Under the pieces are notes generated by a model. It made no database searches. It was not told the origin of the DNA and was given only the letters and a program-made list of their open reading frames with translations. Below are positions 63,289 to 64,000 of a stretch of DNA of 64,000 nt, one piece after another (positions within the stretch are counted from its first letter, which is position 1; the number at the start of each line of letters is the position of its first letter). Origin of the DNA: Desulfitobacterium dehalogenans ATCC 51507 (GTDB taxonomy: Bacteria; Bacillota; Desulfitobacteriia; Desulfitobacteriales; Desulfitobacteriaceae); NCBI RefSeq assembly GCF_000243155.2, contig NC_018017.1, positions 3,968,001-4,032,000 on the forward strand, given 5' to 3'. The translations under genes and the position numbers were made by a program.

Positions 63289-64000
63289 CTATTCCGCACA
63301 AGCGCTGGACACCTCTAGCTCTTCTTCTTCTCTAGCCCGCTCATAGTCTTTTAAATACCTCCTACCTGACAATAGAAAAACTACCGTCCCCACAACAAAT
63401 ACAATTTGGATACTGACCAAAGCATTCACCAAGCCTATGGCCTCTGATAGATATCCGGCCGATACGGGTCCCAGAGAACCTAATAATTGGACACAGAGTA
63501 CCCATACACTATAGGAAATAGCCTTAAAAGATGCCGGCACTAATTCTTGTGTTGCAGCATGGATCGCGGTAGTACACAAGGTATAACAGAGTATACCTAC
63601 TGCGATAAGCAACAAAGTTCGAGAGTAAAAACCTGCCATAAGACATATTGCACTTGTTGCATAACAAACTGCCGGCAACCAAGCTCTGCAACGTTTATCT
63701 TTTTTATACCATTTGTCTGTTATCATGCCACCTAATGGGTAACATACCACAGCTATCAGTGAAACGATACTTATGATTCCGGCGGCCTTGGTTATCTCCA
63801 TATTCATAATACGCACCAAGTATATTGATAAAAACGCCAATACTGCCTGTAATCCTAAAGCTCCAAGACCAGCACCGAGACACAGTCCCAGCAAGGACCT
63901 TTTTTTACCTACTATTGCAAGGGCTTTTTTGATTGTCACATTATTTTTGGATTTAGCAGTAGTTTTCCCTTTACCTAATTCTTTGGTCACATCCGTGAGG
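63289..64000 (-). CDS. MFS transporter, C-terminal part (partial at right edge)
   Basis: The frame is still open at the window end, so only the second half is visible. About six hydrophobic helices follow a basic loop (KGKTTAKSKNNVTIKK), with GGMITDKWYKKDKR the conserved MFS loop 8-9 motif. It may supply the substrate of the neighbouring amidohydrolase. Bases 63600-63648 recur at 60374-60422. Confidence 0.85.
   Translation of the reverse strand, partial: LTDVTKELGKGKTTAKSKNNVTIKKALAIVGKKRSLLGLCLGAGLGALGLQAVLAFLSIYLVRIMNMEITKAAGIISIVSLIAVVCYPLGGMITDKWYKKDKRCRAWLPAVCYATSAICLMAGFYSRTLLLIAVGILCYTLCTTAIHAATQELVPASFKAISYSVWVLCVQLLGSLGPVSAGYLSEAIGLVNALVSIQIVFVVGTVVFLLSGRRYLKDYERAREEEELEVSSACAE

Noticed and set aside
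1-64000. CRISPR arrays, tRNA and rRNA genes
   Set aside because: No regularly spaced direct repeats, cloverleaf-like CCA-ended sequences or rRNA signatures were seen on either strand.

Overview
The window looks like a chromosomal segment of an anaerobic, endospore-former-type Firmicute, most probably Desulfitobacterium (D. hafniense-like). This is inferred from gene content, not from a database match. The pointers are an abundance of exported molybdenum oxidoreductases and ferredoxin-like proteins, DapL-type lysine synthesis, a corrinoid methyltransferase set, selD/yedF, an exported [FeFe] hydrogenase, T-box and SAM-I leaders, and strong GGAGG ribosome binding sites. Almost everything is on the minus strand; only the partial first gene, a soluble chemoreceptor, a small lipoprotein, the kdpDE-like/kimA block and three broken ABC fragments are on the plus strand. 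No rRNA, tRNA, CRISPR array or intact transposase was seen.

Layout. 1-810: C-terminal part of a periplasmic-binding-protein-like sensor. 870-1692: a large non-coding repeat whose inverted relative lies at 24108-24791. 1694-8000: dapL, a GAF/PAS/GGDEF/HD-GYP signalling protein, a GltD-like flavoprotein and a reverse rubrerythrin with a PerR-like operator. 8224-12977: a DMSO-reductase-type operon (torD-like chaperone, Tat-exported molybdo subunit, Fe-S subunit, membrane anchor). 13211-17021: a second, cytoplasmic two-subunit molybdoenzyme translationally coupled to its PucR/CdaR-type regulator. 18163-22150: DUF1015-serA-serC operon read in the order serC, serA, DUF1015, behind a tandem T-box leader. 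22200-23972: metA plus an HD-domain gene behind a SAM-I riboswitch. 24869-27980: a polar amino acid ABC transporter. 28117-34423: exonuclease III, soluble chemoreceptor, aminopeptidase P, selD-yedF and a lipoprotein. 34526-38998: DUF2284 protein, a three-part corrinoid methyl-transfer system and a LysR regulator. 39188-41377: universal stress protein, phosphodiesterase-type hydrolase and YjdM zinc ribbon. 41447-46065: operon for an exported, membrane-anchored [FeFe] hydrogenase. 46503-49730: gatCAB. 50066-54341: a KdpDE-like two-component system next to a KimA-type potassium importer. 54342-64000: an accessory-looking region with an NhaD/CitMHS-type antiporter, a GlcG/HbpS-like protein, a TRAP transporter, an AA_synth protein, an amidohydrolase and part of an MFS carrier, interrupted by three degenerate copies of one ABC-exporter ATPase and by short duplicated scraps of neighbouring genes.

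How the genes work together. The DmsABC-like enzyme, the exported hydrogenase complex and the second molybdoenzyme fit respiration with H2 or organic donors and oxidised sulfur, nitrogen or other acceptors through the quinone pool. The corrinoid set suggests use of a methylated substrate feeding methyl-tetrahydrofolate. The serine and methionine operons are controlled by RNA leaders. The last 10 kb looks like uptake and breakdown of an organic acid or amide, assembled by duplication and rearrangement.

The best candidates for something not well described are the composite structured repeat family, the mosaic of ABC-ATPase fragments bounding the TRAP/antiporter block, the tandem T-box with a module lacking Stem I, and the pairing of a short KdpD with KimA.
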